Below are positions 34,490-47,040 of a stretch of DNA of 64,000 nt, piece by piece. This DNA is from Parascedosporium putredinis. Taxonomy: Eukaryota > Ascomycota > Sordariomycetes > Microascales > Microascaceae. Every line of letters starts with the position of its first letter. Position 1 is the stretch's first letter. The DNA is taken from NCBI GenBank assembly GCA_949357655.1, contig CASHTG010000015.1, positions 372,001 to 436,000 on the forward strand. The letters are read 5' to 3'. Both the position numbers and the translations under genes were made by a program. The notes under the pieces are model-generated. The model was not told the DNA's origin and searched no databases. It saw only the letters and a program-made list of their open reading frames with translations.

Positions 34490-36284
34490 TCAGCCATCCC
34501 CCTGATCCCCGGGATGCTGATGCTCGCACGCGCGCTCAAGCACCCGTCGTCTTCCCCTCTCCTCCCCGCCCCTTTCCAGCTCCACCCTCGCCCTCTTCTC
34601 ATCCTCCGTCAAGTCGCTCTTCGCCTCCCCGATATCCATAAACGCAAACACCACGAGCGTGACGCCCGCCACGCCCACGCCGATCCAAAAGGCCACCTCG
34701 TAGCTACCCTTGAGGCCGCGGGTGGCGGATGTGGCGGCCACCGCGATCTCGGTGACGCCGAGGAAGAAGCACATGCCGATGTAGAGCGTGCAGTTGATGA
34801 GGGCGCCAGCGAGCCCCTGGTGGCGCAGCGGCAGCCTCGTCGTGATGAAGACGTTGCTGAGGGTGTACAGGATGTCGATGAAGGCCGTCTCTAGCACCAT
34901 GGCGGGGAAGACGTGCGCCCAGTACGAGAAGGAGGGCGAGTCGCGCGAAGGCATCAGGGCGAAGAAAAGGCACGCACCCACGCTGCAGGCGGCCGACGCG
35001 ACCAGGAGTACGCGGTTCGACACAAGGTGCAGCAGCAGGCCCGACGTCGCGGCGAAAATGGCGCCGGAGATGGCCCAGGGGTGTACCAGATGGCGGTCGT
35101 GAAGGGAGGCACCTCGAGGACGAGTTCGATGTAGAAGTTGGTGTAGAAGAGGAAGATGCCAAAAACTCCGTAGGCGAGGAATAGACAGAACAGCATGGCT
35201 TTCATGTACTTGGGCTGGAAGATCTCGCCCGGCAAAAGGGGTCCGCTGAGAGGTTACGCTCAACGTAGGCACCCGCCGCCAGGAAGAGCACGCCGAGCAC
35301 CATCGTGACGATGATGTAAGGGGTGGACCAGCCCTTGGGCGCCCCCGAGCTCTGCGTGATGGCGAAAACGACGAGGATGAGGCCGGGGCAAATAGTGGCC
35401 GTGCCCCACCAATCCATGCGGGCTCCCATTTCGCGCGCCGCTTTCCAGTCCCGGGGATGGAGAACAGAGACACGGCGCTCGAGATGAAGCTCATGATGGA
35501 GCCGAGGTAGAAGAACCATCTCCAGGTTAGTTTCTCGCCAGAGACGCCACCGATGAGAAGGCCGAGGAAGAAACCTAGAGGCGCAACGGCGCCGTACACG
35601 CTAAAGACGAAATTCTTCCTCGGTCCCGGCCGATATACCTTGCCGAGGAGCATAATGCCGGTAGGGAGAAAAGCGGAGGCCCCGAGGCCCTGCATGGCGC
35701 GGAAAAAGATGAAGGAGATGTAATTGGGAGCGAAGCCGGCGACGAGGGACCACACAGAAAACCACAGCATGCCAGCGTTGAAAACGAGGTATCCTCCGTA
35801 CATGTCGGCCATGCGGCCCAGCGGAAGGAGGGAGGCGCCCGCGGAGAGGGTCAGGACGCTGGAAACCCAAGTGTGGGAGGTGGACGGGATGTTAAGCTCC
35901 GTGGCCAGCGTGGGCAGGATGATGTGCGCGCCGCTGATGAAATATTCCTGCAGAAATCTGTTAGCCTGCTATCCCCGTCTCGCCTACAAGGCGGCGCATG
36001 CGTGAGGCAGATGCAACTTACCGCCATGATCATGGAAGCAATGATAGAGAAGCAAAACGCAACCTCGCTCACGGCAGAAGGAAGAATCGCCGGCCTCTGC
36101 CTTCCAAGCTTTGCCACGTCTATATCCAAGGCATCCGGATCCGAGGGAGCATCGCCATGGAGAGAGGTGGTAGGTGTCTCATCGCGTGAGATCTCCTGGA
36201 CCGTAACTCGAGTTTCAGTAGGATGCTTTTTGTCCCCTCCTAGTCCGCCCAGGACTCGCTCTTTCAAAAGAGGGCGAGACCCAT
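34490..36284 (-). CDS. Major facilitator superfamily drug:H+ antiporter-like transporter
   Basis: Multi-pass plasma-membrane transporter of the MFS, closest by pattern to 14-helix DHA2 proteins such as yeast Atr1 that export drugs or toxic compounds. Exons: 36284-36022 and 35947-34490, with a good GTAAGT donor, CTAAC branch site and GCAG acceptor. Visible signatures are the first helix AFCFSIIASMIMA, loop 2-3 motif A variant LGRMADMYGG, the helix 4 region FRAMQGLGASAFLPTG, helix 5 GAVAPLGFFLGLLIGG, and later ATICPGLILVVFAI and YGVFGIFLFYTNFY. Three frame slips inside exon 2 (at the CCCCGGG near 35450, CCCC near 35240 and CCCC near 35080) return to the original frame after one base is added at each. 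A fourth is needed after MGLALF to reach the ATG; the total is then 574 residues. The substrate cannot be predicted. Confidence 0.9.
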
Positions 36285-39200
36285 GTCAGTCAAGTTTATT
36301 CGAGCGCTGAAAAGTGGGCAACCCAGAGGCAAAATTTGGCGCCGAGTCTAGTCAAGAGCGGTGGGAAGACGGGCGTTTGCGCACAGGGAAAGGGGAGGGG
36401 AAGAGGACACGATAGTTGCACTGGATACGAAGCGCCTTCCCTTCCTTCGTAGGACTTCTCTCACGATGCGAAGGGCTTCATCCTCTCTTTATAGTTTGCA
36501 ATTTCGGGTCAAGGCCCCGAACCCGACTCGACTAGCCTCCATTTCGTTTCAAAGGTAACGATGGGTCACGACGGACACGGAGCACCATGGCGACAAAGGA
36601 AAACGCCGTACCACATGCCCACGCTGGGGGCGGCAAGGAAGGGGAAAAGAAAAATTGGGCGAGATCGTGAGTCGAGCACGTTTCTCCTCCGCTCCACCAG
36701 CGGTGTGCACCATTGGCTCAGCTCTGTTAGTATTGGGCGCATCGCGCATGTCCGCCGCGCTCGTGCGAAATGGTTTCGGATCTAGGCTTGTATGTTGTAT
36801 CCAGTGTGCCCAGATCAAAGGGACAACGTCCACTCCATGAGAGTCGAGGCCGCCATCTGTCACGGAGGAAGGATCTCACGATGCTCACGGGAAGAAAGGG
36901 GCTGCTGGAGAAAGAGGGGCACATTTGACTGGAAAATCGAATCTATTGAGTGCGGGACGCAATGCCTGTCTCCCCATTTCCTCTTTCGTGCAAGACTTCG
37001 CAACGGCCGCGCAGGGTCTGAAGGAATCGGTGAGACGAAGATGAGAGCGGAGAGAGAGCGCTTGCGGTAGGTAGTATGGCTCATTCACCAAATTCAAAGT
37101 CTCGTCAATGTTGGTGTGAACTATTTAAAGCAGGTGGAGAAAGGGGACGGTGATGGTGGGAGGATAAAGCGCAGGAGATCAAAGGAGAAGCCCGCTTCCC
37201 CCTTGGCCTTTTCTCTTTTGGCTCGTTTTTCTCTCCTCCCTTTGCGTTAAGCTCCACCGGATGGTAGTGCCTATTGTGGGTTGCGCAGCAGTATCAAGCC
37301 CACGATGTGGGACCGGACCAGGCGCAGCGATGGGATAGGACTCCGGAATGAGCAAAGGGTGGAGGGGAAGAAAGTATCCAGTATTAATGCCATCTTTTTC
37401 CCACTTTGCCGCCCATTTTTTCGTGTTCGCGATACCCGAGCTGGAGATGAGCTAGAGTTCTTAGGGAGGGGCACATCGTGCAAAAACTCTGGTTCTCTGT
37501 TAGTCAAAGAATTGCCTGGATGGAGACGGCTCATCGCCCAAAAAAAGAAAAGGATGAGTTTTGTCAATACTACCATGAAAAGGACCGGCCTAGGGACGGC
37601 TTCTTTTTCTTTTTTCTTCTTCCTTTTTCCTTTACGCCCTTTTTCTTCATTCCCTCCCGTGCCTATCTTCAGCTCTCTCCCCCCTTTGTACTATGTAGCA
37701 AAAGAAAAGATAGGGATTGCGCCCGACATTGAAAAGTAGGTGAAAAGGAGTCAGAAGGAAATCTGGGAGTGAGCCGTTTCCAAGAGTGCGAAACTGTGGC
37801 GCCTTTTCTTTGCCGCCTTCTTCTTCTTCGTGTGCGAACAGGCGATCTAAGACTAGGGTTCGTCGGCATTATGATCTAAAGGTGGGATAGGCTCGAAAAA
37901 TCTATTGAAAATGACTGGTCTGTGATGGGAGGAGCCGCCCGTCAAGAAGAAGAAGGGTGGCTCGCTCCTCAGTTGGACGGTTCTGAATGGCAGGCTTCCT
38001 TGACCCCTGCGCCCTGCCTGGACAAGGATCTAGAGATATGTTGATGGCATTAAGCCCAAAGAACACTTTCTTGAGGCCCAACAGCAGCCACTGCTCCCTC
38101 CCTCCTTTCGAGCTTCCGAATTGATAAGCAATGGCGGGGGTTTGACGCAGCAAACGGTTTGTTACACGTCTCTCACTTGAAGCCAAGAGATTGTTGGTCC
38201 AGTCACATAGTGGCGAGTCACACACCTGGGCCGGCATCGGGTGATTCTAACGTTGGCCCGGTTCATAAACAATCACGGTAGGAGACCGTGCGGCCCGGGT
38301 TTTGCGACCCGATAGCAAGGCACCAATATGCTTTCTGTGTCCTCGTCTTCTTGCGTTGCAGACAATGGCTGCTCATGCCAGATCGGGGGCTGCATTGAGC
38401 GTCGGGCCGCGCATCGACGGAGAAAGGCACGGGCCAATTTTTAACCTTTGACCACGGAATCTTTGGGAGGTGCAACGTTTAACGAAACAAAGACCGAACC
38501 GAGGCGGCCCATGAGGGTGGCCGAAGGAGGAGTGCTCCTCAGGTGCTCAAGTTCTCGAGTTCTCAAGTGAAAAGTGAAAAAGTGAAAAGACGAGACCACT
38601 TTTAGGGTTGTTGTGACTCGCCTGGATTGACCGGCATTCGTCCCCACCTCTCAACACTCCCATTCCATCCTGCAAATAGTAGAAAAGACTGGTTGTATTA
38701 GTGGCAACAGCAGGCCCCCTCCTCCCCCACCTGCCGGACATCGTGACCGCGCGCGGCAGGGTAAAGGAGAAAATAAATCTCCGGTGTGATATTGATTTCC
38801 CTGTCGGTTCCCCGCCTCCTCGGACCCTTTGGTTCTACCTTCCGTTTCCTCGAGGGCTTCGGCAAGGGGTGATGTGAGTATGGATGAGGAGCACGCTGGG
38901 CCTTTCTCTCCAGGCGGCAAAGGTTGGCTAGGACGAAATGGATCCATGAGAAATTGCGAAATCGTGAATAGTGAAAGCGAGGGTGCGTTGTGCACTGGTG
39001 TATCGTGGCAAGTTAGGAAGACCGGTGAGTTGTTCATGTGTCTGCTTGGCGAACCACCGACCATTAGGGTTGGTATCGAATGGGAATGGATCTAATGGAT
39101 GGATGGATCAATTGGATCAAGTTATCCATCTGTCTATCTGCTCCTGTTTGGCTGGAGTGCTCCCAGCCTGGCCAGCGCCCTGCTACAAGGGTGGGACCGG

Positions 39201-41577
39201 CTCTCCTCGCGTGCACCACATCACTCTTCCTTTTACGCCCTGCTTTTGGGCCCGCCTCCTTCCTCCTTGTCAATAGCCCCTTCCTTTCCTGCCGGGGCTC
39301 CTTCCCAATATCCGCGTTCCCCGCAGTGCTCTGCTCTTTGCGTGTCCGTACCTCCACTAAGACCTCGGGTCGGTCAGCTGAGTGCGCAACCGCCGTCTAT
39401 CGTGACTGCCGTTTTTCGGAATGTACCTGTCGTAGCTTTTCCTGTTGCACGTTGCACTTTCCCATCCGTTGCCCCCTTCGAGTCCAGTCTTGCTTTCAGC
39501 GTGCCCCCATCTTTGTCAAGTCCCGCCGCTTACCATTGATGCCATCGCAATGACCTTGATCCACACCCCCACGAAGACAAGCCCATTGCACGCTGCTTAT
39601 CTTCTGACCCTTGATTTGCCGACACACTTGCACTTTCAAGGCGTCTTGGGACTTGTCTTTAATTTTTGTTTTCCCTATTTTCTTTCCCCGTCCTGCTTAA
39701 ATACAATTCTCCTGTGTGGTTCTTTAAACCAACCTCATAGGTCATTCTCTCGATTTTCTTCCTGTGCTCCTTTCGTCTTTGACGCCACACTTGATGAGAT
39801 TCGCCTCATCATCGCTGAATGGATTTGAACATGCTGGTCCGCCAGTGCCCCCCTTTAGCCCCAGGGCTGGCTCCGCCCTCATCAATCCCGGCTCTCAACC
39901 CTCTTCCCGCCGTTTGTTCGGACCTATCCGCCCAGGTTCCGCGCTTATCCTACCTGTCAAGGGCCCTTTGTCAAATAGCATATGCATCCCATAATATCTA
40001 CGTTTCCCACATTTCTTTTTACCATCCAGCCCGGCTTCGTCGACCAAAGCCCGGCCGTCTCCCTTTAATGCCCAGCCAGCTGCATCTGACACCGCCGCAC
40101 CGCACCACCACCACCACCACACCACACCACAAAACCCCGACCTCCTTTTCCTCGAACCCTGGCCTCGTCAACCCTGCCTGCCTACCTGCCCGCTTGCCCG
40201 CCCGCCTTTGTCGGACGCACGATGTGTTCTAACATGGCCCAACTGAAGACTAGTGGACCACCACCTGTGACCTCCGGCCCAACGAACCACGCGATATAGA
40301 TATGTAGCTCACGTACCTCCGCATTGCTTTTCCCCCTCCTTCTCGTGCTTTTCTCTGTCACAACTGGGCAAGTCACACCTAGCAGACGCTCACCTTGGAC
40401 TTTTCCCTTCATTTTCCTTTCCTCTATTCGGGTTCTGTTCTGTTTCGAGTCGCATCGATCCGACGCAAAGGCAAAGAAAAGAAAGAGACAAAGCAGCTAG
40501 CTACCAAGAATCTAGTGCCCTTCCTCTTAGCCGTTGTCTTGCGTTAACAATTTTCCTTTGCTCCGGAGAAAGGGGCGTGTCTGTTTTTTTTTTTTCCCAT
40601 CCTTTTGCACTCTTTTTGGCCCCTTCTCCTTTCTTTTCTTTCTTCTTTTTCTTTTTTGGCATAACCCTTTCGGGGCTTCTTCTCCTAGCTTTCGTCCGCG
40701 TTCTTCTTTTTGGGTGATAGCCGCCAACTGCCGCTGTGTTCGCATGGGTTCGCGACAGTCGTGGGCCCCGGACACATTTTGATTCAGGATTTGGAAGAAC
40801 AAGAACTGGAGAACTGCGATGCCTGGAAGTCTTGGGCCTGGAGTAACAAGAAAGCATCTTTAATACATGGTTGTTCGCGTCCTTTTGCTTGTATTCTACT
40901 TTTTCAGCGTCTCTCCGCTCTCGCTTGGGGCCGCTCCATTATTCAGAGGGCCCTTCCACCCAGTTCGCCTTCCAACCCTTCTCACCCCGCCCTTTTCCGC
41001 ACAATCTACATTTCCTGTCCTGCCCCGCCATCACACGCCATCACAGGAACCCCAAGTCTCGGCCTGAGAAGAGCCAAGGTTCGCCTCCTCCTCCTGCCGC
41101 CGGAGTCCTACCCGCCCGGCCTCGGGGTCTGCGCCCGCGCTTACCGTGCAGCTTTCATCAGTTACTTTGCCCCTTTCTGTCCTTGCTTCCACATCTCATA
41201 CCTAAACCGCTCCCTATTTCTTCCGCCGTCTCTTTCCGACCTCTGTTCTGTCTCTTGAGTCGCCTATCCCTGATACCTACCCCACGCTTTGCCTCTTCCA
41301 TCGAGTACTTTACCCACCCCTTTCGTGCTGCTATCCATACATACTTTCTTTGGTCCACTATCCCGGCCCCAACAGCCAAGTCTACAAAGAAGAGAGGCGT
41401 AGTTCTACTCTTTCCGGCTAGGAGACCAGGAACAAGAAACGTTGCTCGACCATTGCTGTGCCTGAAACCACACTGGAAAGGCGCGAGAGGTTGGCCTGCA
41501 GCAAATCCCTCTTGCCATCTTTCTCTTCTCCCTCCTCACTCGACCTTTCCCCTCACCCCTTTCCCTTCAGCTCCCAC
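36285..41577. other. 5.3-kb divergent intergenic region, with long pyrimidine-rich leader of the Zn2Cys6 gene
   Basis: No gene is supported. The region lies between the start codons of the MFS (-) and Zn2Cys6 (+) genes. From about 39100 and especially 40500-41577 the plus strand is strongly C/T-rich and contains many short upstream ATG frames. That is typical of the long untranslated leaders of fungal regulatory genes. A CAC repeat lies at 40098-40130. Confidence 0.5.
40098..40130. repeat. CAC/ACC microsatellite
   Basis: About 33 bases of interrupted CAC units in non-coding sequence upstream of the Zn2Cys6 gene. Confidence 0.8.
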
Positions 41578-43692
41578 ATGGCGCCTACAGCTGCCAACCG
41601 GCCCAAGTCTAGCCTCGCAACATTTCTCAATAACCCCTGCCACAACTGCCGGCGCCGACGTCTCCGGTGCGACAGGTCCCGGCCGATTTGCAACAAATGC
41701 TCCTCGTCCGGGAGAGAGTGTCTTGGCTATGATAAACTATTCATTTGGACCCAGTGCGCCGGAACCCGAGGCCAAGCCGGGCAAACGCAGACCCAAACTC
41801 AGGCCCAACCGGAGTCCCAAGATCATCAAAGAGACGCGCAAGACGCAGCTGAGAGTGTGAGCCCTTCCCCCTCAACCCCGTCTACCGGCACTGGGCGCCA
41901 ACTTTCTGCTGCGTCGCCGGTTGTCTTCGAACCTGTGCCTGTATTTGCATCTTTTGACGCACCTGCCGGTTACCTAGACCCGCTCTGCGGATCCAACTCC
42001 GACCCTTTGACTACTATCCCGGGTTACTTGCATCAGGAACAGCAGCAACAGCAGCGACAGCCACAGCAAAAGCGCCTGGCCATAGCCTCCGCTCACAACC
42101 ACTACGGCCGGCTCCGCACCTATGCTTCTCACCCTGCACGCATGCCGACAAGCCTTACTGATCCGTCCTTCAAGGATTTGGATGATACGTCGAGGCTGTA
42201 TCTCAAACACTGTTTGTCCACCCCCTCCCTCCCCCTTCCGTATACAGCCTATCCCCTGCACTTGTATTCCGTTTTCGATTGAAGTGTGCATTCTGCATCT
42301 CTATCTTGTCCCCAGGTAAAATCTTTAAAGACCTTTTTCACGCTAACCGACTCCCTCACGTTTCTTCCACGTTCTATTCAAAGTCGTCGACCGAGTCTGC
42401 AGGGATCTAGCAGCACATGACGGTCCTGGCTGCAATCCTTTCCGCGAGCTCATACCCCTTGCCTTGAAGCATTCTTTTCTTCTTCACATCATCACCGCTA
42501 CTTCGGCTTTGCACATGTCCAACGCCTTCCATCTCAAGGTCACTGCTGCGTCTCTACTCGGTACCACGACCGTCTCAGTCCCCTCGGACCCCATCGCGCA
42601 CCTGCAGTACCTGCGATCAGCTGACGCCGCCTCCCGGAAGGCCCTTCTCGATTCGTTAGTTGCTAAGCAAAAGGCTATTAGCCACCTGAGGGCCGTGTTG
42701 GAAACTCCCGAGTCTGCCGATAGCGGCGTGTTATTGGCAGCTGTGTTGTTTTTTGTCAACTTCGAGCTGATTGATTTGGGACCAAGCCAGTGGAAGGCCC
42801 ACCTACCCGGCGCCTGTAGAATATTACAACTCTTGACGCCTGAAAGCGACTTAGCAAAGGTGCAGTCCAAGACCACGCTCCAAGACTGCATTGTTTCGGA
42901 CTTTGTCATGTAGGTCCATCCGTCGGTTATGAGATGTGGCGAAAAGCGATGCCATGTTTCTGGACGCCTATTCGGACAACGCTGACCCTGGCTAGATACC
43001 ATATTCTCGGCTCAACTCTCACTTGGGAAGGTCTGGGTGCTAGCATCGCCGGCCATGCTACTGACCTGTTGCCCGTCATGGAGCGTGTGGAGGGCGACTC
43101 GTACCTCTGCTGCCCGCCTGCCATCCTGCATATCATTCTCTCCGCCTCGCAGCTTGCTAGTGGAGCACTTCGCTCCCGCATACCCGATGATGTGACCGAT
43201 GAGGGCCTCCGCTTAATTGAGCGTGCCCTAAGATTTGATATACACGCTTGGGCGGTGGAGATCCAGTCACAAGTCCGGGTCCCCGACCTCTCCTCACGTG
43301 AGTTTGTTGCGTCTGCTCACCGTTCCGCAGTATGCTTGTACATTCTGCGCGCCATCCCCTCGACTCGAGCCCGCGCTGGCGTAACTGTAGATCATCTGGT
43401 AGCCGAGATCTTTCGGCACTTGGACCGTGTAGGCGCCGAGAATGAGCACTTCAAAGCAACTTCGTGGCCTACAGTAATTGCGGGAGCCGAAGCGCGAGAC
43501 CGGGAGAGTCGGGAGTGGGTGCTCAACAGACTTCTCAAGATGTGGGCATGCTGTCCCTGGGGATATGTCTTCGCCGCAATCGACATGTTGAGACAGACAT
43601 GGAGGATGAGAGATGAAGAAAAGGGCATCGATGATGGTGTCGGTTGGCTACAGGAGTTGTGGGCCAGAAAGATGGGGCTTTTGATTGTATGA
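41578..43692 (+). CDS. Zn(II)2Cys6 transcription factor with fungal-specific regulatory domain
   Basis: DNA-binding regulator. The Gal4-type cluster is near the N-terminus: Cys21, 24, 31, 38, 41 and 48 in CHNCRRRRLRCDRSRP and ICNKCSSSGREC, spacing C-X2-C-X6-C-X6-C-X2-C-X6-C. A Gln-rich linker follows (QTQTQTQAQ, then EQQQQQRQPQQ). The long C-terminal half resembles the fungal_trans_2 type regulatory domain: NPFRELIPLALKHSFLLHII, TSALHMSNAF, HLPGACRILQLL and HILGSTLTWEGL. Exons 41578-42211, 42384-42909 and 42996-43692 join in phase to 618 residues with no frame error. The donors are GTTTGT and GTAGGT. The target genes are unknown; no metabolic cluster adjoins it. The long C/T-rich leader suggests translational or multi-input transcriptional control (inference). 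Confidence 0.92.
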
Positions 43693-44535
43693 TGGCCGAT
43701 CTTGTTTTTCCTTACCCCAGAGAGCCGTCTTTCCGTTCACGGTCAAGTCTCTTTCTTCTCTTCTGCATCTTTGGGCTTTCTCATTTCTATTCCCCTCTTC
43801 CTGTTTCTTCTCGAATCTCGCGAGATATAAAGACTTATGACAAGTAGCGTGGCGTTTGGTAGGGACATGTAGAACTTGGACCACATTACTATACAATAAT
43901 TATTTTTCTCATCCACATCTCATCTGCATCTCATCAATTACAACAACGGCTGTCTCCCTACTACCCTCTTGAGCTCGGGTCAGACACGACCTAGAACTAA
44001 GAATCCGGAGCGCCTTCATAGCCTCTGCCATAGAAGCCAAGATGTGGGCACAGCAAAATGGCGATCGCCCGAACTCTTCTAATCTTAAACACCAGAAGCG
44101 CTGCAACGTTGGAGCACCGAAGGGGACCCAGTTTGTGGAACTCGTCTTGAAACCCGCCCACATCTATACCGCGTCTACGTGTATGCCAAGTCGTGGTGAG
44201 TTGGAAGACAAGGCAGCAAAGAAAACAAGGGAAGCGAGTTCAAGATTGAACTTGTGGATGACTCGGCTGTGTGTCACCAGATTCACTGCTTCATCAACCT
44301 CATGAACCAGCATGCTTTTGCATCTGGAAAACTGGTTTTCCAAGTCATTGTCGGGCTTGAGGCACATCTAGGGCCTCTATTAAAGGCGATCGCCTTTTTC
44401 CCCTCATGCCTCACCTCTTTCTTCTTCTCTTTTCCTTGTCTATTTCTGCCTCTCTTAGAGATCAGTTACTAGGAGATCGTCCCAGAAGAGTAGCTAGCCC
44501 CTGACCCTTGGAAAGCCCATTTTCTTTCTTTTGCA
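43693..44535. other. Intergenic region between the Zn2Cys6 and RRM-like genes
   Basis: 840 bases with no certain gene. A plus-strand frame at about 44230-44472 reads VCHQIHCFINLMNQHAF and continues to a stop at 44472. It has protein-like composition and a His-X2-His-Cys motif but no ATG or exon partner that can be supported. Confidence 0.45.
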
Positions 44536-45757
44536 ATGGATCCGGCTTTGGCTGAGGCGCAGGGCCGTGTCACCCGAATTGATAGCGGCCGCGGTGATAC
44601 ACTACAGGTATTCCCGGGAACCTGTCCGGCCGTCACGTACATTCCGCCACCGGGCGTGACGGGCCCCTTCTCACGCCGCATCATCGTCAGCGATTTGCCA
44701 CGCGACATCCGGCTCTGGAGCATCCTGCAGCACGTGCGAGGCGGTCCTCTCGTCTCGGCCAGACTCTACGACACCACGGCCGTGGGCACGGGGATGAGCG
44801 CCCTTTTGAATTTGTCTTTGCGGAGCATGCCGCCGCGTTTTTCCGACGGCTCGAGACTCGGCCCTTGGTGCTCACCTCGCATCGGACCGGTCTTGTGCTT
44901 CGCCCCGTTGTGACACGGCCGTTGACGGCGTCGTACCCCCTTGCGACTTCGGTGATGCGGGGATATCGTACGGCGTCACCCGAGTAGTCGTGGCGAAAAG
45001 GTTTCCTCCCTGCGCTGTCTGGCTGCTTCTTGTCGAGGCGGGACTTTACACGGCTGAGAAGATCCGAGAGCTTGGCCGGGTAGAATATGGTTTGGGCGGC
45101 GAGTTGACGATTGAGTTGCCCACCGTCCGAGAGGCTCAGCGCGTGCTCAGGCTCGTCATTTCGGGACGGGGCTGGCTGCGTGGTGCCCTCGCCGGCTCGG
45201 GCGTGACCGCTAGGCACGGGCCGGACCCCTGCGCGGGATCTTTGGACGGGCCAGAATTCACGGATCCTGCGGGTTCGTTGGACTTGCCACAGCGGGTTGC
45301 CGACCCAGCCGAGTTCTTCTGCCGCGCTATCTTCCAGACTAAGACCGTGATCGAACCTGCGCGGCTGCCCAAGTTAAACCAAGCCGTCAGAAAAATGGGC
45401 TGTATTACCCGACCACTCCACGAGGAAGACTTCACGGTCTACTCGCCTGGTTTTTGTCCGGAGCGTATCGCCGCAGCTGAGGATAGAGTGGAGCGGAGAA
45501 TTTATAGAGACCATACGTCGGGGGTTTGCTATCTCCGCATTCCCTGGGGACGGGAATATCTTGCTGATGACTACTGGGAGATGGTTGTTCACCGACATCT
45601 TGAGAGCGAGGATCCAGCCTGGCACAGCTTAATAGATGAGCATTTTACTACAACCGGCGACGTAAATCTCCGTAAGCTCGCTGCGTATAGTAGCTTCAAG
45701 AAAAGCATTATTCCTTCATCAGCGAATCTTTGGGGGATTTTGACAGCAAATTCGTAG
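44536..45757 (+). CDS. RRM-like protein of unknown function
   Basis: The N-terminal part resembles an RNA-recognition fold: a first strand RRIIVSDLP, helix DIRLWSILQHVRGG, second strand PLVSARLYD, and, after one restored base in the T run 44804-44807, FEFVFAEHAAAFFRRLE as the RNP1-like strand and second helix. A second slip at the G run 44959-44962 leads into VTRVVVAKRFPPCAVWLLLVEAGL, which may be a second, similar module. The remainder has no recognised domain and ends SSANLWGILTANS. With both bases the protein has 407 residues and no intron. It starts MDPALAEAQGRVTRIDSGRG. RNA binding is inferred from predicted fold order alone. The alternative is a degenerate gene, since two breaks occur and no strongly conserved motif is available to test function. 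Confidence 0.6.
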
Positions 45758-46130
45758 AACTGGCTCAGCACAAGGTACCATTCCAATGCATACTGCTGCC
45801 TCTCTCGTTTCCCCGAACTTCGCCATACGTGACTTGCACATGTTCACTGCCACCGCATTGTACGTTCCTCTAATAAGCCTATTCGTATTGCGGCAGGCTT
45901 TTTTCTTTTCTTCGCGCCGCCGCCGCATCGGGGAAACACCCGGAATCCGCACCCCAGATCCAAAATAGGGTCGTCCCCTTCCGCGCCCCCAGAATTTTTC
46001 ATCGCATCTTGCTTTGTCGATCCGGCCCGCGGGGCAAGCACGACCTTACCGCAAGGAGCAGGCTGGAAGCAGCTCGTTTCGATACTTGGCGGTCACGCCA
46101 TGCCCTTACCCCCTCACCTCATCGTTTCCA

Positions 46131-46184
46131 AGCACCAGCGCCAGCTCCGGTACCAGCACCAGCACCGGCTAGAGCACCAGCACA
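46131..46184. repeat. Imperfect CCAGC/ACCAGC repeat
   Basis: Interrupted CACCAGC and CCAGCGCC units over about 54 bases in non-coding sequence. They resemble the units at 7594-7622 but are not a precise copy. Confidence 0.65.
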
Positions 46185-46993
46185 GATGTTGCGGTGTTTC
46201 TTGGCCGCGCCATTCTGTCGCTTGGTGATTGTCCATGGACGGCCGGTAATCGTCGGCTTCTAGAATGTCCAGCTGGCCCGTATTTGGGTGGTCATGAGGG
46301 CCTCCCACAGAGCGGTAGGCGTTCCTCGGACCTAGTGATCGGGTGAGACAAGGATTGGTCGTCGAAGTCCGGGCGGCCAAGCCTCAGTCATCTTCGTAGA
46401 TACCACAATTGTGGCGCCGACCTCAACGGCGACTTGGACGAATCAATGGGCGACGAGAATCCACGCCAGGGTTGAGCCATGGACCAGCCCAGAACAAACG
46501 TGGTATTCCCATCCGATTGCTGACTGCCTAGGTTGAGTCAAGCGGGGTATTATTGGAGGGCAACCAGTACTACTACTGCTGGGGGAGATAACACGTCGCA
46601 GTCCGGTGTATGGCTTCGTTCGAGGTCAAACAAGCCTCACCCAGTTTGGGCATCAATTTGGAGACTCATCCCACATAGAACTTGACCTAGGGCTAGGTGA
46701 TGAACGTAGATGCTGCATCTATAGGCGCCGCATTTCCCAGGTTTCGGTGTCGATCATGACAGTGACAGCCCTCTGCCATGCTATAGTCCAGTTTATACCT
46801 GTAGACTTTGCCTCGTAACACCAGGCTACATGCATGCCTGCGTCTGGCATCAGCCGAATCTCATGGGATCAAACCATTATTACCATCCCCGGCCTTCTGA
46901 GCCTGAGCAGGATTATGTGAGAGAGCTCACCGCTAGTCTAGTTACTCTGATGAACTGATGCTCGACGCTCGGGTGAGAGTTGGAGTGCCTTGC

Positions 46994-47040
46994 CCCTTTT
47001 TCTTTTTCTTTTTCTTTTTTTCTTCTTCTTCTTTCCCACC
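46994..47040. repeat. Pyrimidine tract (CTTTTT and CTT units)
   Basis: About 45 bases of almost pure C/T on the plus strand, made of repeated TTTTTC then TTC units. It sits in the gene-free stretch, and no flanking coding region uses it as a splice tract. Confidence 0.8.

Noticed and set aside
38651..39064. 137-codon minus-strand open frame in the region upstream of the Zn2Cys6 gene
   Set aside because: Gly/Pro-rich with a run of Gly, no conserved pattern, and inside a gap with no splice context.
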